Made by a program: the position numbers and the translations under genes. The notes under the pieces were generated by a model. That model did no database searches and was not told the DNA's origin. It saw only the letters and a list, made by a program, of their open reading frames with translations. From NCBI GenBank assembly GCA_947258555.1, contig CAMYJF010000014.1, positions 1 through 59,173 of the forward strand: DNA of 59,173 bases. Direction: 5' to 3'. Every line of letters begins with the position of its first letter. The first letter of the stretch is position 1. The stretch is from an uncultured Eudoraea sp. (lineage in GTDB: Bacteria > Bacteroidota > Bacteroidia > Flavobacteriales > Flavobacteriaceae). Shown here piece after piece: positions 25,316 to 35,004 of the stretch.

Positions 25316-27340
25316 ATGCATACGAATGAATTGATAGATGAGTCGAGTCCTTACTTACTCCAACACGCTCATAATCCTGTGAATTGGGTAGCCTGGAATG
25401 AGGATCAGTTGTCCAGGGCAAAATCGGAAGGAAAATTAATTTTGATCAGTATTGGCTATGCTGCCTGCCATTGGTGCCATGTCATGGAAAAAGAATGTTT
25501 TGAAGATGAGCAGGTGGCAGAAGCTATGAATGCTCATTTCATCAATATTAAGGTAGACCGGGAAGAAAGGCCGGATGTAGATCAGATCTATATGGATGCC
25601 TTACAGCTTATGACCGGATCCGGGGGTTGGCCTTTAAATGTGATCGCCTTGCCGGATGGCCGACCCTTTTGGGGTGCCACTTATGTCCCCAAAGACAGAT
25701 GGCAACACACTATATCACAATTAGCCAAGCTATATAAAGATGAGCCCGCCAAAGTAATCCAATATGCTGAAGACCTTACCCAGGGCCTCATATCGATCAA
25801 TCAGCCCGCTGGCCAAGATCTAAAATTGCCCGGTAAAGAAGCATTGGAACAGACCATCAGGGACTGGTTACAGAAGATGGATCCTGAATATGGTGGCTAC
25901 AACAGGGCGCCTAAATTCATGATGCCTGTAAATCTTGAATTTTTGATGAATTACTATGCCGTTACAGGGATACCAGAGGTCCTGGACCATCTCAATACAA
26001 CCTTAACACGTATGGCCTATGGAGGACTTAACGACCAACTTGCTGGTGGGTTTGCGCGCTATAGTGTAGATATGAGATGGCATGTACCTCATTTTGAGAA
26101 AATGCTTTATGACAACGGGCAGTTGATCAGTGTATATAGTAAAGGATATGCCATCACACAGAATTCCTACTATAAACAGGTAGTGGAGAATACCATTACA
26201 TTTCTTCTGAAAGAGCTAAAACATCCTGATGGGGGTTATTATTCATCTTTAGATGCAGATAGTCTTGATTCACAGGGTGAACTCGAAGAAGGGGCTTATT
26301 ATGTTTGGACTAAAGAAGAATTACAAGAGATCCTGGGTGACCAATTCGCCCTATTTGCCGAATACTATAATGTAAATGACTTTGGTTTTTGGGAAGAAGA
26401 TAAGTATGTCTTGATCCGCACTTCAAGTGATGCTGAGTTTACCAAGAAATGGCAAATGACTGAAGAAGCGCTCCAGGAAATGGTGAGAACCTGGAAAGAA
26501 AAACTCCTAAAAGTGCGGGTGCAGCGAAGTGCACCCCGACTAGATTCTAAGATCCTCACTTCCTGGAATGCGTTAGTCATCAAAGGGCTTGCCCATGCTT
26601 CTCGGTATTTGGGAGATCCGCAATGGCTTACATTGGCGCTGGATACGGCTGCCTATTTAGAGGCAAACCACAGATCAAAAGAAGGGCGTATATATCGCAC
26701 CCCTTACAACACAGAAGGGGCAATCCACGGTTTTGCAGACGACTATGCCTTATTGGCGGATGCGTATATGGCTTTGTACGAAGCTAGTTTTGACCTCCAA
26801 TGGTTAGAACGATCAAAGGAAATCTTTGAGGAAGTCATATCTCAATTCTATGATTCAAAGAGTGGCTTGTTCTATTACACTTCTTCAGGTGACGCCAGGC
26901 TCATAAGGCGCACCTTTGAACGTGAAGACAATGTGATCCCTTCTTCGAATTCTGTTCTTGCCCAGGTGGCATTCAAATTAAGCAGATATTATCCCCTATC
27001 CACTTATGGGGATATCTATGTTAAGATGCGAAAACATATTCCTGAATTGGGAAGATCAATAGGTGCATACGCCAATTGGATGCAGCTTTATCTCTGGGAA
27101 CTCTATCCATTTCATGAAGTTGTCGTTGCTGGTAAAGATTACCGGCCGCAATCTGAATTGATCCAGCGCAGCTACCTTCCGCAAAGCATCCTGGCCGCCA
27201 GCAATACAGAGGAGGGCTTAGATCTTTTTAAAGGACGTTTACACAAGGATAAAACACGCTTCTATATTTGTGAAAAGGGCACATGCCAATTACCCCTTGA
27301 AGACCCGTCAGAGGCTTTACAAAAGCTTAGCGGCGCTTAG
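25316..27340 (+). CDS. YyaL-type thioredoxin-domain protein (DUF255)
   Basis: 674 aa, usual for this family. The N-terminal thioredoxin-like DUF255 domain (about 1-165) opens SSPYLLQHAHNPVNWVAW and has the CxxC motif in YAACHWCHVMEKECF, then DREERPDVDQIY and TGSGGWPLNV. An (alpha/alpha)6 barrel resembling an N-acylglucosamine 2-epimerase or glycosidase fills the remainder (GGGF-like LAGGFARYSVD, HFEKMLYDNGQL, SLDADSL, APRLDSKILTSWNALVIKGLA). The protein is probably cytoplasmic. The eukaryotic homolog is SPATA20; the reaction is unknown. Its end overlaps the convergent tsaB gene by 14 bp. Confidence 0.9.
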   Translation: MHTNELIDESSPYLLQHAHNPVNWVAWNEDQLSRAKSEGKLILISIGYAACHWCHVMEKECFEDEQVAEAMNAHFINIKVDREERPDVDQIYMDALQLMTGSGGWPLNVIALPDGRPFWGATYVPKDRWQHTISQLAKLYKDEPAKVIQYAEDLTQGLISINQPAGQDLKLPGKEALEQTIRDWLQKMDPEYGGYNRAPKFMMPVNLEFLMNYYAVTGIPEVLDHLNTTLTRMAYGGLNDQLAGGFARYSVDMRWHVPHFEKMLYDNGQLISVYSKGYAITQNSYYKQVVENTITFLLKELKHPDGGYYSSLDADSLDSQGELEEGAYYVWTKEELQEILGDQFALFAEYYNVNDFGFWEEDKYVLIRTSSDAEFTKKWQMTEEALQEMVRTWKEKLLKVRVQRSAPRLDSKILTSWNALVIKGLAHASRYLGDPQWLTLALDTAAYLEANHRSKEGRIYRTPYNTEGAIHGFADDYALLADAYMALYEASFDLQWLERSKEIFEEVISQFYDSKSGLFYYTSSGDARLIRRTFEREDNVIPSSNSVLAQVAFKLSRYYPLSTYGDIYVKMRKHIPELGRSIGAYANWMQLYLWELYPFHEVVVAGKDYRPQSELIQRSYLPQSILAASNTEEGLDLFKGRLHKDKTRFYICEKGTCQLPLEDPSEALQKLSGA

Positions 27341-27998
27341 CAGTAGTTATGAATTCCTTGAGATAGAAAGGTTCAAAATAGGCTACATCTTCAAAGGCAC
27401 CTGCTTCCCATTTGGTATGGGCAATTGAGATCATTTCACTAGCAGAAGGTAATGCCTCGGAATGGAAGATTGCATTCTTATGCCGGATAACCTCAGTACA
27501 TTTTTGGGCTCCGGGTCCAATGATATGGCACATTTCCTTCGCCAGAAATTCAGAAAAGGAAGCTTCATCTATAACCTCTGCTTTTATTTGCCTCACTTCT
27601 TCAAAATCTGCAGTGTAAACTGCGGAATAAACCTCCATGCGCCTGGCATCGAGAACTGGGATAATATAGCCCTCCTGGCTCTTTTTTTGCCGGGCTAAAG
27701 ATTCCAGGGTTGATACAGAGATCAAAGGTATGTCCAGGGCGTAACACAGCCCTTTGGCCGCTGAAACACCTATGCGTAAACCGGTGTAAGAACCGGGGCC
27801 TTTACTCACAGCCACAGCCTTAAGTTCTTCAAAAGATTTCCCTGCCTCATTCATCATTTGTTTTATGAACAGATGAAGCTCTTCAGCATGGCTGTATTGA
27901 GCGCTGGCGTGTTCTTTTAAATGCAGCAATTGTCCTGATTCAGCCAGGCTGACAGAACAATTGGTAGTGGCTGTTTCTATATGGAGTATCAAGGCCAT
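27327..27998 (-). CDS. tsaB: tRNA t6A biosynthesis protein TsaB
   Basis: 223 aa from the ATG at 27998. The opening ILHIETATTNCSVSLAESG is the ASKHA phosphate-1 motif typical of TsaB, followed by YSHAEELHLFIKQM, the conserved VSKGPGSYTGLRIGVSAAKGL and IPVLDARRMEVYSA. With TsaD it makes threonylcarbamoyl-adenosine at tRNA position 37; TsaB is the non-catalytic scaffold. It follows the TolC-type gene's operon direction but is separated by 18 bp on the upstream side, so it may be transcribed with the export operon by readthrough. Confidence 0.95.
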   Translation of the reverse strand: MALILHIETATTNCSVSLAESGQLLHLKEHASAQYSHAEELHLFIKQMMNEAGKSFEELKAVAVSKGPGSYTGLRIGVSAAKGLCYALDIPLISVSTLESLARQKKSQEGYIIPVLDARRMEVYSAVYTADFEEVRQIKAEVIDEASFSEFLAKEMCHIIGPGAQKCTEVIRHKNAIFHSEALPSASEMISIAHTKWEAGAFEDVAYFEPFYLKEFITTAKRR

Positions 27999-28016
27999 TA
28001 GGGCCACAAAGGTACG

Positions 28017-29357
28017 CTAGTTCAAAGTGATAGGCAGGCCGAAGTAAAATTCCAAAACTTTGATCCTGAATATATAATTGTATTTGGTCCGGATCACTTC
28101 AGCTTCAGCGTTATCCACACGAGCCTGCGCCTGACTAAAATCAAAGGAGTTCATCAGGCCAACATCGAAGCGTTCTTTGGAATATTCATAAGCTAACTTC
28201 CTTGCATCCAGTGTTTTTTGCGCAGCTTCGTAGGATTTTGCAAAGCTTTGGACGTCTACATAAGCTACGTTGATGGTGTTTTCAAGATCTAATTTATCCT
28301 GTTCAAACTGCAATCGCGCTTTCTCCAGGCTTATCTGGGAGCGCTTAATATTATTTCCTGTGCTGAAACCATTAAAAATGGGAATATTCAATTGGGCTCC
28401 ATAGGAGATTCCATCATTGAGGTATAATTGATCCCTGAAGGGTATGGTCTCCCCAGTTAGCGGGTCTATTGTCTGATCAGAATAACGGGTATTGTAGTTA
28501 ATAAAGGCTCCTATTGTAGGAAAGATTGCTCCTTTTGCGATCTGAAGATCCTTTTCGGCCAAATCAACATTTGACTCGGAAAACTTAATATCATTCCTAA
28601 ACGTGAGGGCCTTATCAAAAATAACTTTAGGCGAATAATTTAATATATCTGAGGTAGGTACAGCGAACTCCTCATCGGCAATATCAAAATTTTCATAGTC
28701 GGTGATCTGCAACAATTGTGCAAGGCTAATAAGGGACAAGGTAACCTGATTCTGTCCATCTACTATTTGCTGTTCCTGGTTTGCCGCAGTAGCTTCTATT
28801 TCTAAAAGGTCTCCTCTTGGCACCACTCCGGAATCTACCAATTCCTTGGTACGCTTCATATCTTGCTCGGTTACTGCAAATTGCGCTTTAAAAACTTTTA
28901 GTGATTCCTTATTAGACAGCACCAGCAAATAAGCATTAGCCACATTTAATCGAATATCATCTATAAGATTATCCAAACGGTATTGATTGGCAACCTCATT
29001 CAGGCGCGCCCGGTTCATTTGATAGACATTACGCAATCCGTCAAATAAGGTCAATCCCGAAGTTAAATTTCCTGAAGCAGAGAAAATGGTCCCGGTAACA
29101 AGGCTATTGGTAGTGGGATCTAAAATAAGTCCTGTATTTCCGGAAGTACTTATCTGCCCATTTAGATTAGGGATGAAATTACCCAGCGCATCCGATCTAT
29201 CGATCTGGGCATTCTGCAGGTCTAATTCAAATTGCTCAATGGTGAGGTTGTTATCTACTGCATAGGTAACGCATTCTTCGAGCGTCCATTTGCGTTCTTG
29301 TGCCGTACCAATAACAATAGCAAAAAGGCATAGGGCTAATGTGATCTTAATTTTCAT
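28017..29357 (-). CDS. TolC-family outer-membrane efflux protein
   Basis: 446 aa with a signal peptide (residues 1-19). Two repeated OEP halves of long helices and short strands follow: WTLEECVTYAVDNNLTIEQ, GLTLFDGLRNVYQMNRARL, VANAYLLVLSNKESLKVFK, GDLLEIEATAANQEQQIVD, LNIPIFNGFSTGNNIKRSQI, MNSFDFSQAQARVDNAEAEV. Known role: a trimeric outer-membrane duct. It is the last gene of the export operon and presumably serves both adaptor/permease sets. It lies 63 bp after the adaptor gene. Confidence 0.92.
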   Translation of the reverse strand: MKIKITLALCLFAIVIGTAQERKWTLEECVTYAVDNNLTIEQFELDLQNAQIDRSDALGNFIPNLNGQISTSGNTGLILDPTTNSLVTGTIFSASGNLTSGLTLFDGLRNVYQMNRARLNEVANQYRLDNLIDDIRLNVANAYLLVLSNKESLKVFKAQFAVTEQDMKRTKELVDSGVVPRGDLLEIEATAANQEQQIVDGQNQVTLSLISLAQLLQITDYENFDIADEEFAVPTSDILNYSPKVIFDKALTFRNDIKFSESNVDLAEKDLQIAKGAIFPTIGAFINYNTRYSDQTIDPLTGETIPFRDQLYLNDGISYGAQLNIPIFNGFSTGNNIKRSQISLEKARLQFEQDKLDLENTINVAYVDVQSFAKSYEAAQKTLDARKLAYEYSKERFDVGLMNSFDFSQAQARVDNAEAEVIRTKYNYIFRIKVLEFYFGLPITLN

Positions 29358-29420
29358 GAGTCGTTTTTTGATAATATGCAGTGTATATGGCTGTACTGCG
29401 GAATACTTTTAGATTGGTTA

Positions 29421-30557
29421 CTATGCGTTATCCTCTTCTTCTTCCTCTTCTTCTCCGGTCTTTATGGGTTCCGTCTTTTTCCAGATCTTAACTTCATCTT
29501 CTTCGGTCAAACCGGAAATTATTTCCACATTGATACCATCGGATATCCCAATTTCAACATCTTTTCGTTCAAACTCCTGATCGCCTGTAGCCACTTCAAC
29601 AAATGGCTCATCCGTTTCCTTATCAAACTGAAGCAGGGCTTCCGGAATTACCATAATGCTGTCTTTTCGCTCCAAGACCAAAGAAGCATTCGCGCTATAT
29701 CCTGCACGGATCATAATGGAATCATTGACCTGTACATCGCCTTCGATCTTAAACTGAACGGCTCCTGCTTCTTCAACACCTTTTGGTGCGATGAACTTGA
29801 GCTCTGCACTGAATTTCTGATCTTCCAACGCACCCAGGCTGATCTCTAACGGCATACCAAGTTCGAGCTTCCCAACTTCCCCTTCATCTACCTTCCCTTC
29901 GAAAATCATTTTACTTAGGTCGGCAATAGAAGCGATGGTAGTACCATCGTTAAAGTTGTTACTCTGGATTACCTGATCTCCTTCTTCAACCGGAATTTCA
30001 AGGATTGTCCCGGTAACTGTTGCCCGAATATTGGTATTCGCACTCGCTGAACCTCCTGCCGAACCACGGCGGATGATCTGGTAGTCTGCCCGGGAATTAC
30101 TCAATTCCTGAACAGCCTGATCGTATTGTAGTTTGAGATTGTTAAAGTCCTGGCTGGAAATAACCCCTTTATCGAACAGGGCTTTATTCCTGTTGTATTC
30201 TATCTCCGTATTACTCAAGCCGATCTCTGCGTTGCGCACACGACCCCTGGCCTGATTCAAAGCCTGTTCATTAGGTACAACTTTGATCGTGGCGATCAGA
30301 TCTCCTGTTTTTACAGGAACTCCTTCTTCCAAATAGATCTTATCAATGATTCCTGAGATCTGTGGTTTGATCTCAATTTCATCTTCGGGGATCACTTTCC
30401 CGGTGGCCACTGTTTTCTTTTCTATGGAAGACGTAAAAGGTTTTTGCGTCTCATAAGTGGTGGCCGATTTGGCGTTAGACTTTATAAAAAAGGCAGCGGC
30501 CCACATGGCTCCTATTACGAGGATGCCGATCAATCCATATTTTACAAACTTGTTCAT
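29421..30557 (-). CDS. MacA-like periplasmic adaptor (HlyD family), downstream copy
   Basis: 378 aa. One N-terminal TM anchor (about 7-25), then the lipoyl-like half-motif KTVATGKVIPEDEIEIKPQ, ISGIIDKIYLEEGVPVKTGD, a coiled-coil hairpin (about 95-160), the second lipoyl half ATVTGTILEIPVEEGDQVI, a beta barrel and a membrane-proximal domain. The C-terminus is very acidic (a Glu-rich tail). Known role: bridging inner-membrane permease and TolC. It is clearly homologous along its length to the adaptor at 33880-34992, sharing the TGDQEFER block and ISDGI; they are probably duplicates. Confidence 0.92.
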   Translation of the reverse strand: MNKFVKYGLIGILVIGAMWAAAFFIKSNAKSATTYETQKPFTSSIEKKTVATGKVIPEDEIEIKPQISGIIDKIYLEEGVPVKTGDLIATIKVVPNEQALNQARGRVRNAEIGLSNTEIEYNRNKALFDKGVISSQDFNNLKLQYDQAVQELSNSRADYQIIRRGSAGGSASANTNIRATVTGTILEIPVEEGDQVIQSNNFNDGTTIASIADLSKMIFEGKVDEGEVGKLELGMPLEISLGALEDQKFSAELKFIAPKGVEEAGAVQFKIEGDVQVNDSIMIRAGYSANASLVLERKDSIMVIPEALLQFDKETDEPFVEVATGDQEFERKDVEIGISDGINVEIISGLTEEDEVKIWKKTEPIKTGEEEEEEEDNA

Positions 30558-30595
30558 TTTCTATTATTTGTATTAGTTCTTGTTTCTGGTTGAAT

Positions 30596-31858
30596 TTATT
30601 CTTCCCTGAGAGCATCTATCGGGCGAATACTGACAGCTCTCTGTGCCGGTATCATCCCAATTAAAGTACCCATTATAACCATTAATGCCATAGCTCCTAA
30701 TACTAAAGGAATGGGCACTGTTGGATTTGTATAAGGGAAATCTATGTCTTGTGTGGCATTGCTAACCACATTTAATACAGCTGCTCCCAGGATAATTCCC
30801 ATCACGCCGGAAATAACTGTCAGGAAGACACATTCCAAAATAATTAGGGAACGTATCTCACGAGGTGTGGCACCTAAGGCTCGGCGAACTCCAAGTTCTT
30901 TGGTGCGTTCTTTTACAGATATTAATAAAATGGCTCCAATACCAATAATACCAGCAAGGATCGTTGCTACACCGACTATCAGGGAGATAAAGGTCAGCCC
31001 CTTAGAGAAGCCCATGATCCTGTTAAAAATTTCTCCCAAATTGAAGGAGCCAAAAGCGCGTTCGTCATCCGGGTGCACCCTGTGTATTCCTTTTAGTACA
31101 GATTTTACATCTTTTTCTACTTGTACTACATCGGCATCGTCATAGGCGGCTATAGAGAACCAGCCTACATTTTCACCCGTATTATACAATTTCTTATAAG
31201 TGGAAAATGGAATATGAATATCTCCATCACCTCCAAAACCTCCTCCTTGAGTGAATTTATGCACACCAACGACCTGGAAATAAATGTTATCTATTCGGAT
31301 ATATCCACCTATTGGATCTTCGTCTTTTTCAAAAAGTTCTTGTTGGGTGCGTTCACCAATGACGGCAACCTTTCGTGACTGTTCAATATCCGCTTCATTG
31401 ATAAACCGACCGTTATCATAGATCTCTTTGGTGGCTATCGAAGTAAACACGGGGAAATCGCCATAAACTGCGTAGCTCCCGGATTTAGTTCCGCGTACTA
31501 TTGCACCCGGCGCATCACCAAAGACCCCTCTGACGTTTCTGGGAGCAATGTATTGTATCTCCGGAATTCTGTTCTGTATCACGGTTGCATCATTTAATTT
31601 GAGCTGTAGGCTCCTTCCCGTCTTAAAGCCTTCATAGGGTATGCTCGTACTTTGTGCCCAGGCAAAAAGACTATTCATGGCAATATTCTCAAATGAGCGT
31701 TCAAAACCATTGTCCATGCCCTTAGCCGCACCCGAAAGGGCAATATAGACAAAGATGCCCCATAAAACCCCGATCACTGTTATGATCGTACGTATCTTGT
31801 TTTTTCGGATCGAACCGAAGATCTCTTGCCAGGTATTTCTGTCAAATAATAGTCTCAT
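30596..31858 (-). CDS. MacB-type ABC permease, type A, downstream copy
   Basis: 420 aa with MacB architecture: one TM (about 20-42, IITVIGVLWGIFVYIALSG), a large periplasmic MacB_PCD domain (about 43-265), then three TMs of the FtsX domain (about 285-405) with SVKERTKELGVRRALGATPR, the coupling-helix motif, and ending PAQRAVSIRPIDALREE. No ATPase is fused. Best internal match is the permease at 35005-36264 (shared APRN/SPRN, GTKSGSYAVYGDFP/GIKTGAFNVYGDYP). It is 1 bp after the type B permease stop and 38 bp before the adaptor gene. Confidence 0.92.
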   Translation of the reverse strand: MRLLFDRNTWQEIFGSIRKNKIRTIITVIGVLWGIFVYIALSGAAKGMDNGFERSFENIAMNSLFAWAQSTSIPYEGFKTGRSLQLKLNDATVIQNRIPEIQYIAPRNVRGVFGDAPGAIVRGTKSGSYAVYGDFPVFTSIATKEIYDNGRFINEADIEQSRKVAVIGERTQQELFEKDEDPIGGYIRIDNIYFQVVGVHKFTQGGGFGGDGDIHIPFSTYKKLYNTGENVGWFSIAAYDDADVVQVEKDVKSVLKGIHRVHPDDERAFGSFNLGEIFNRIMGFSKGLTFISLIVGVATILAGIIGIGAILLISVKERTKELGVRRALGATPREIRSLIILECVFLTVISGVMGIILGAAVLNVVSNATQDIDFPYTNPTVPIPLVLGAMALMVIMGTLIGMIPAQRAVSIRPIDALREE

Positions 31859-31859
31859 C

Positions 31860-33089
31860 TTAGTTGTCTTGTAAAGCTACAATTGGTTTAATCCTAGCTG
31901 CTCTTCTAGCAGGGACATATCCCGCTAAAGCTCCAAAAACTATCAGAAGGATGGTAGCAAAAATGGCCAATCCAGTATCTATATATGGGTTCATTATAAA
32001 ATAATCCTCCAGTTTATCACCAATTGAACGAAGCAGGAAGACGCCGAGCAGCATGCCCACATATCCTGAAATCGTCGTGATAAAAACAGATTCTAATAAG
32101 ATGGTTCCGATCACAGAACGCGGTGTGGCACCAAGGGCTTTTCGAATACCTAATTCTTTGGTTCGTTCTTTGACCACGAATACCATAATATTGGATATAC
32201 CAATAATACCTGCGATGATCGTTCCAAGTGCAAAAACCGAAAATACCATGGCGATCACATTGGCAAATTGATTGTTCTGCTGTAATTGATCGGCCACGTT
32301 TCGAATGAACAAGCCATTCTCATCGTCCGGGTGGACGTATTTTTTTTCTTTGATAAACTTGCGAAGGCTCACTTCAAAGGCCATGGCCCCGGCATACCCG
32401 ATCTCCTCTTTGAATGCCAGGATGATCTGATCTATTTCATCATTATTCTTTTCGATTAATTGTCTGGTAGTATATGGGATATAGATATTTCGCTCTTCTC
32501 GGTCTCCTCCATCATCCTGAAATACCCCGATGACCTTGAAGGCACTGCCCCCCATATCCACATATTTCCCCATGGCATTCTTATCGCCAAAGAGATCTTT
32601 TTCTACAAGACGCCCAATAACAGCGTATTTGGTTTTGTTTTTAATGTCTTCTTCATTGATATAGCGGCCTTTCATCATAATGGTCTTCTCATTGAACTGA
32701 TGGCCGGGCCCTATAGCACGGGTCGTATAGTTATTGGACTCATCCTTATATGAGACCAAGGCTCCGCGTGATATCCTGGGGGTTATATATTCCAGGTACT
32801 GCGGGAAGGTCTTTTTAATATCGGCCAGGTCCGAATTGTCAAATTCTATTTGCCTGTTGGATTTGTACCCTTTATAGGGCATGGAGGTACGCCCGGGAAA
32901 TAAGAAGAATACGTTGGTGGCATCATCCCTGAAAAACTCGTTAAAGGTATTCTTCAAGCCATTTGAGAGTCCGACCAAGGAAACAAAAATGAGAATACCC
33001 AGGGCCACAGTAAATCCGGCCAGGAAGGTTCTCATCTTATTCTTCCGGATGGATAAAAATATTTCTTTCCAGGTATCTCTACTGAACAT
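31860..33089 (-). CDS. MacB-type ABC permease, type B, downstream copy
   Basis: 409 aa. TM1 near 22-45 (FLAGFTVALGILIFVSLVG), a MacB_PCD periplasmic domain, and a C-terminal FtsX domain with VFVVKERTKELGIRKALGAT and ending VPARRAARIKPIVALQDN. Closest relative in the window is the permease at 36272-37519: both carry the shared RFINQSD/RYINEED and EREEERIFIPIS/DREERNIYIPYT blocks. Its start overlaps the end of the ATPase gene by 11 bp, so it is translationally coupled to it. Partner of the type A permease. Confidence 0.92.
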   Translation of the reverse strand: MFSRDTWKEIFLSIRKNKMRTFLAGFTVALGILIFVSLVGLSNGLKNTFNEFFRDDATNVFFLFPGRTSMPYKGYKSNRQIEFDNSDLADIKKTFPQYLEYITPRISRGALVSYKDESNNYTTRAIGPGHQFNEKTIMMKGRYINEEDIKNKTKYAVIGRLVEKDLFGDKNAMGKYVDMGGSAFKVIGVFQDDGGDREERNIYIPYTTRQLIEKNNDEIDQIILAFKEEIGYAGAMAFEVSLRKFIKEKKYVHPDDENGLFIRNVADQLQQNNQFANVIAMVFSVFALGTIIAGIIGISNIMVFVVKERTKELGIRKALGATPRSVIGTILLESVFITTISGYVGMLLGVFLLRSIGDKLEDYFIMNPYIDTGLAIFATILLIVFGALAGYVPARRAARIKPIVALQDN

Positions 33090-33783
33090 ATTCCGATGCT
33101 CTTACTTGTTTGATTTTTTCATCCTTAACAATAATACCATCTCTTAAATGTACTATGCGCTTACACATATGTGCGATATCCTCTTCATGAGTTACGACCA
33201 GGATAGTATTTCCCAGGTCATTGATTGTTTGTAGAAGATCCATTACTTCATAGGAAGTTTTGCTATCCAGGGCTCCTGTAAGTTCATCGGCTAATAATAC
33301 CTTAGGTTCTGTAACCATGGCCCGCGCAATAGCCACCCGTTGTTTCTGGCCTCCTGACAGTTCATTCGGCAGGTGGTGCGACCATTCTTTTAGCCCTACC
33401 TGCTCTAAATATTTTAGCGCCTTTTCCTGACGTGCCTTTCTACCCATTCCCTGATAGTAAAGAGGAAGAGCTACATTTTCAAGAGCGGTCTTGTAGTTGA
33501 TCAAATTAAAGGACTGAAAAATAAAGCCCAGGAACTTATTCCTATATTGAGCAGCTTTTGTTTCATTCATATTCTTGATCGTCACCCCATCTAATATGTA
33601 TTCTCCATCGTCGGCTACATCAAGCATTCCCAGAATATTCAGGAGTGTCGATTTGCCGGAACCTGAAGAGCCCATAATGGCGACTAATTCTCCTTCAGAT
33701 ACCTTGAAATTCAACCCCTTTAATACATGCAGGGAATTGCTTCCCATCTGATATGATTTATGAAGGTCTTTGATCTCTATCAT
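33079..33783 (-). CDS. MacB/LolD-type ABC transporter ATPase
   Basis: 234 aa from the ATG at 33783; an upstream in-frame start at 33831 would add a leader outside the family alignment. Walker [13 protein letters not shown] near residue 42, Q-loop FIFQSFNLI, signature [15 protein letters not shown], Walker [13 protein letters not shown] and H-loop VVTHEED. The usual DEPTG after Walker B reads DELTG. It powers the MacB-type permeases at the inner membrane. It is the only ATPase gene in the operon, although there are four permeases and two adaptors, so it probably serves both sets. Confidence 0.93.
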   Translation of the reverse strand: MIEIKDLHKSYQMGSNSLHVLKGLNFKVSEGELVAIMGSSGSGKSTLLNILGMLDVADDGEYILDGVTIKNMNETKAAQYRNKFLGFIFQSFNLINYKTALENVALPLYYQGMGRKARQEKALKYLEQVGLKEWSHHLPNELSGGQKQRVAIARAMVTEPKVLLADELTGALDSKTSYEVMDLLQTINDLGNTILVVTHEEDIAHMCKRIVHLRDGIIVKDEKIKQVRASEYVQ

Positions 33784-33879
33784 AGTTGGCTCGTTATTAG
33801 CTATTTTGAAATCCTGTAATAGGACTCGCAAGATGTTAAATTGTTACAAAAGGGGCTGTAAATATTATGTTAAATTCCC

Positions 33880-34992
33880 CTAACTACCGAAGTTTTCTGG
33901 TTTTATAGCATTCCATACTTTAACGCTATCCGTCTCGCTTATCCCAGATTTTACTTCCACAAAGATCCCATCGCTGATTCCCAATTCCACATCTCGCCTT
34001 TCAAACTCCTGGTCACCTGTAGCGATTTCTACGAAAGGCGCCTTAGTTTCCGGGTCAAATTGGATCAATGCTTCTTTCAAAGCTAGCACACTGTCCGCCC
34101 TATCAAGGATAATCGAAGCATTGGCGCTTAAGCCCGCTCTTATAAACACCGTATCTTTTTTAGACAGAGTGCCCTTGATCTCGAACTGGATAGCGCCGTT
34201 CTCTACATTTCCTTTTGGAGCGATGTAGTCAAGGACGGCATCGAATATTTGGTCCTCTATAGCACCGACAGTGATCTCCAAAGGTAAATCTTCTTTGATC
34301 TTCCCCACTTCAGATTCATCAACTTTTCCTTCAAAGATCATTTTCTCTACATCAGCGATCGCCGCAATAGTCGTTCCTTCATTAAAATTGTTGCTCTCTA
34401 TTACCTGATTACCTACCTCAACAGGAACTTCCAGGACCATTCCTGTGACCGTGGATCGAATAAGGGTATTAGCCGCATTCCGAAATCCCGCTGTCGTACC
34501 TGTTTTTACTATATCATATCGCTTATTGGCTGCATTATACGACTGGCGAGCCTGGTCAAAACTAAGCTGGGCACGTTCAAGATCTACTTTTGATATCACG
34601 CCTTTCTCAAACAGACTTGTCTGCCTGTCCAGATTTCTCTTTTGATCATCCAGTGCGATCCTGGCTTCTGCAATCGCATTCCTGGAATCGTTAAGTGCAT
34701 TTAGATTAGGCACAACCTTGATCTTAGCCAGTAGATCCCCGGATTTCACATAATCCCCACCTTCTACATAAACCTCTTCGATGACGCCCGAAATATTCGG
34801 TTTGATAAGTACTTCTTCAAGAGGAAGAATACTTCCGGTTGCAACCGTTTTTCTAATTATGGTTTGGGTCGATGGCTTCTCGGTTTCATATATGATCGGA
34901 TCTTCCGAGTTCTTTTGATATAGGTAGTACATGGCCCCCCCGAAAGCAATGATGATGGTAATTAGAATAATAAGGGTGACTGATTTTTTCAT
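33880..34992 (-). CDS. MacA-like periplasmic adaptor (HlyD family), upstream copy
   Basis: 370 aa. TM anchor (about 5-25), lipoyl half-motif KTVATGSILPLEEVLIKPN, ISGVIEEVYVEGGDYVKSGD, coiled coil (about 95-160), second lipoyl half STVTGMVLEVPVEVGNQVI, then barrel and membrane-proximal domains sharing DESEVGKIKEDLPLEI with the downstream copy's DEGEVGKLELGMPLEI. Known role: adaptor between MacB-type permease and TolC. It lies 12 bp after the type A permease gene. A 96-bp gap to the ATPase gene carries a repeated GTTAAATT and may hold an internal promoter or terminator. Confidence 0.92.
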   Translation of the reverse strand: MKKSVTLIILITIIIAFGGAMYYLYQKNSEDPIIYETEKPSTQTIIRKTVATGSILPLEEVLIKPNISGVIEEVYVEGGDYVKSGDLLAKIKVVPNLNALNDSRNAIAEARIALDDQKRNLDRQTSLFEKGVISKVDLERAQLSFDQARQSYNAANKRYDIVKTGTTAGFRNAANTLIRSTVTGMVLEVPVEVGNQVIESNNFNEGTTIAAIADVEKMIFEGKVDESEVGKIKEDLPLEITVGAIEDQIFDAVLDYIAPKGNVENGAIQFEIKGTLSKKDTVFIRAGLSANASIILDRADSVLALKEALIQFDPETKAPFVEIATGDQEFERRDVELGISDGIFVEVKSGISETDSVKVWNAIKPENFGS

Positions 34993-35004
34993 TTTATAGT
35001 TGTT

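Noticed and set aside
29376-29849. 157-codon plus-strand frame over the adaptor gene end
   Set aside because: Phe/Leu-rich shadow of the Glu/Lys-rich adaptor tail; no independent support.
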